Part shown: piece after piece, positions 63,801-64,000 of the stretch
How positions within the stretch are numbered: position 1 is the first letter of the stretch
How the letters are laid out: every line of letters begins with the position of its first letter
Source of the DNA: Selaginella moellendorffii
Lineage: Eukaryota; Streptophyta; Lycopodiopsida; Selaginellales; Selaginellaceae
Assembly (NCBI RefSeq): GCF_000143415.4
Contig: NW_003314277.1
Span: 2,077,670 to 2,141,669 of the forward strand
Direction: 5' to 3'
Length of the DNA: 64,000 nt
Program-made: the position numbers and the translations under genes
The notes under the pieces: model-generated
What the model saw: the letters and a program-made list of their open reading frames with translations, nothing else
Databases searched by the model: none
What the model was told of the DNA's origin: nothing

Positions 63801-64000
63801 AAACACCGCATCTTTTGACGAACTGGTTTGGCTGACTTTGAAAGCATAATACTGTGCATGATTGTGTCCATGGGAACTCCTAGAAGCTAGCTGTAGTCCC
63901 AAGCAAACACGTCCTTGAAACAGTGGAGTAGATCCAAGAGCTTTGCTGCGTTTGTTGAAGCAAGTGATGTGGCTTGTCATCACCTAGGAAAACAACATGA
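60820..64000 (-). mobile_element. Decayed Ty3/gypsy pol (older host element, partial)
   Basis: Minus-strand pieces of a second gypsy pol are broken by stops. Reverse transcriptase remnants lie at about 63,280-63,850 (LILAHKANGKLHLCIDF, YYSLMDGFSGYNQIFIHPD, VYMDDLC). RNase H remnants lie at about 62,800-63,100 (YYTSHSFKETKKKYVDAKKE). Integrase lies at about 61,500-62,750 (HLYRRTSQEVLLWCV, MDYFTKWVEATPLRQADQQ, VLISDRGSSFLGQ, SSSYYPECNGQAESSNKILK, PFSLVYGIEAVLPMEIQVP). The integrase end resembles the Tat/Athila side of the family and has no chromodomain. Frames stop many times, so it is inactive. It continues past the right edge, and the young chromovirus lies in its 3' part. Confidence 0.85.

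Overview
This window is nuclear DNA of a land plant with free-living, swimming sperm. It most resembles the lycophyte Selaginella (probably S. moellendorffii). The reasons are plant-only families (DUF3527, F-box, PLS-type PPR), very short GT-AG introns (about 50-70 bp), large intronless genes, and axonemal genes (inner-arm dynein heavy chain, IQUB/radial-spoke protein) that seed plants without motile sperm have lost. The species call is an inference; no marker was compared.

Layout. 1-5.4 kb: the 3' part of a PLAC8-like cysteine-rich gene, then a DUF3527 gene. 5.5-18.5 kb: a locally duplicated block. Its first unit holds a RING-finger gene, a gene that reads as a fusion of the two exon-junction-complex partners Y14 (RRM) and Mago nashi, and a large intronless 2-oxoglutarate/Fe(II) oxygenase gene on the opposite strand. 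The second unit holds a decayed RING pseudogene and an intact oxygenase paralogue, followed by a broken fragment of the Y14-Mago gene. 18.6-22.2 kb: an F-box gene, a small putative plastid membrane protein with a GC-AG intron, and a very small two-exon gene. 22.3-41.6 kb: a flagellar neighbourhood with IQUB (-), ribosomal protein L15 (-) and a 15.8-kb inner-arm dynein heavy chain gene (+); L15 and the dynein gene diverge from a shared 379-bp region. 41.7-51 kb: five minus-strand genes: a secreted potato-type-II proteinase-inhibitor-like protein, a SAM-domain protein, an ASNSD1-type asparagine synthetase-domain protein, a coiled-coil protein and a 1028-residue PPR protein.

51-64 kb: an AT-rich gene desert followed by nested retrotransposons. 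A complete, very young Ty3/gypsy chromovirus (55,245-60,819, minus strand) has nearly identical LTRs, a 5-bp target-site duplication, gag and pol joined by a canonical -1 slippery heptamer, an integrase chromodomain, and a primer-binding site complementary to the predicted 5' end of its own RNA (Tf1/sushi-style self-priming). It sits inside an older, stop-riddled Ty3/gypsy element that runs off the right edge.

The most unusual items are the Y14-Mago fusion, the self-priming and frameshifting signals of the chromovirus, the proteinase-inhibitor-II-like gene in an apparent lycophyte, and an IQUB gene without its ubiquitin-like domain. All homology calls are from recognition of motifs, not from database searches; exon boundaries were read by hand from splice sites and frame continuity.
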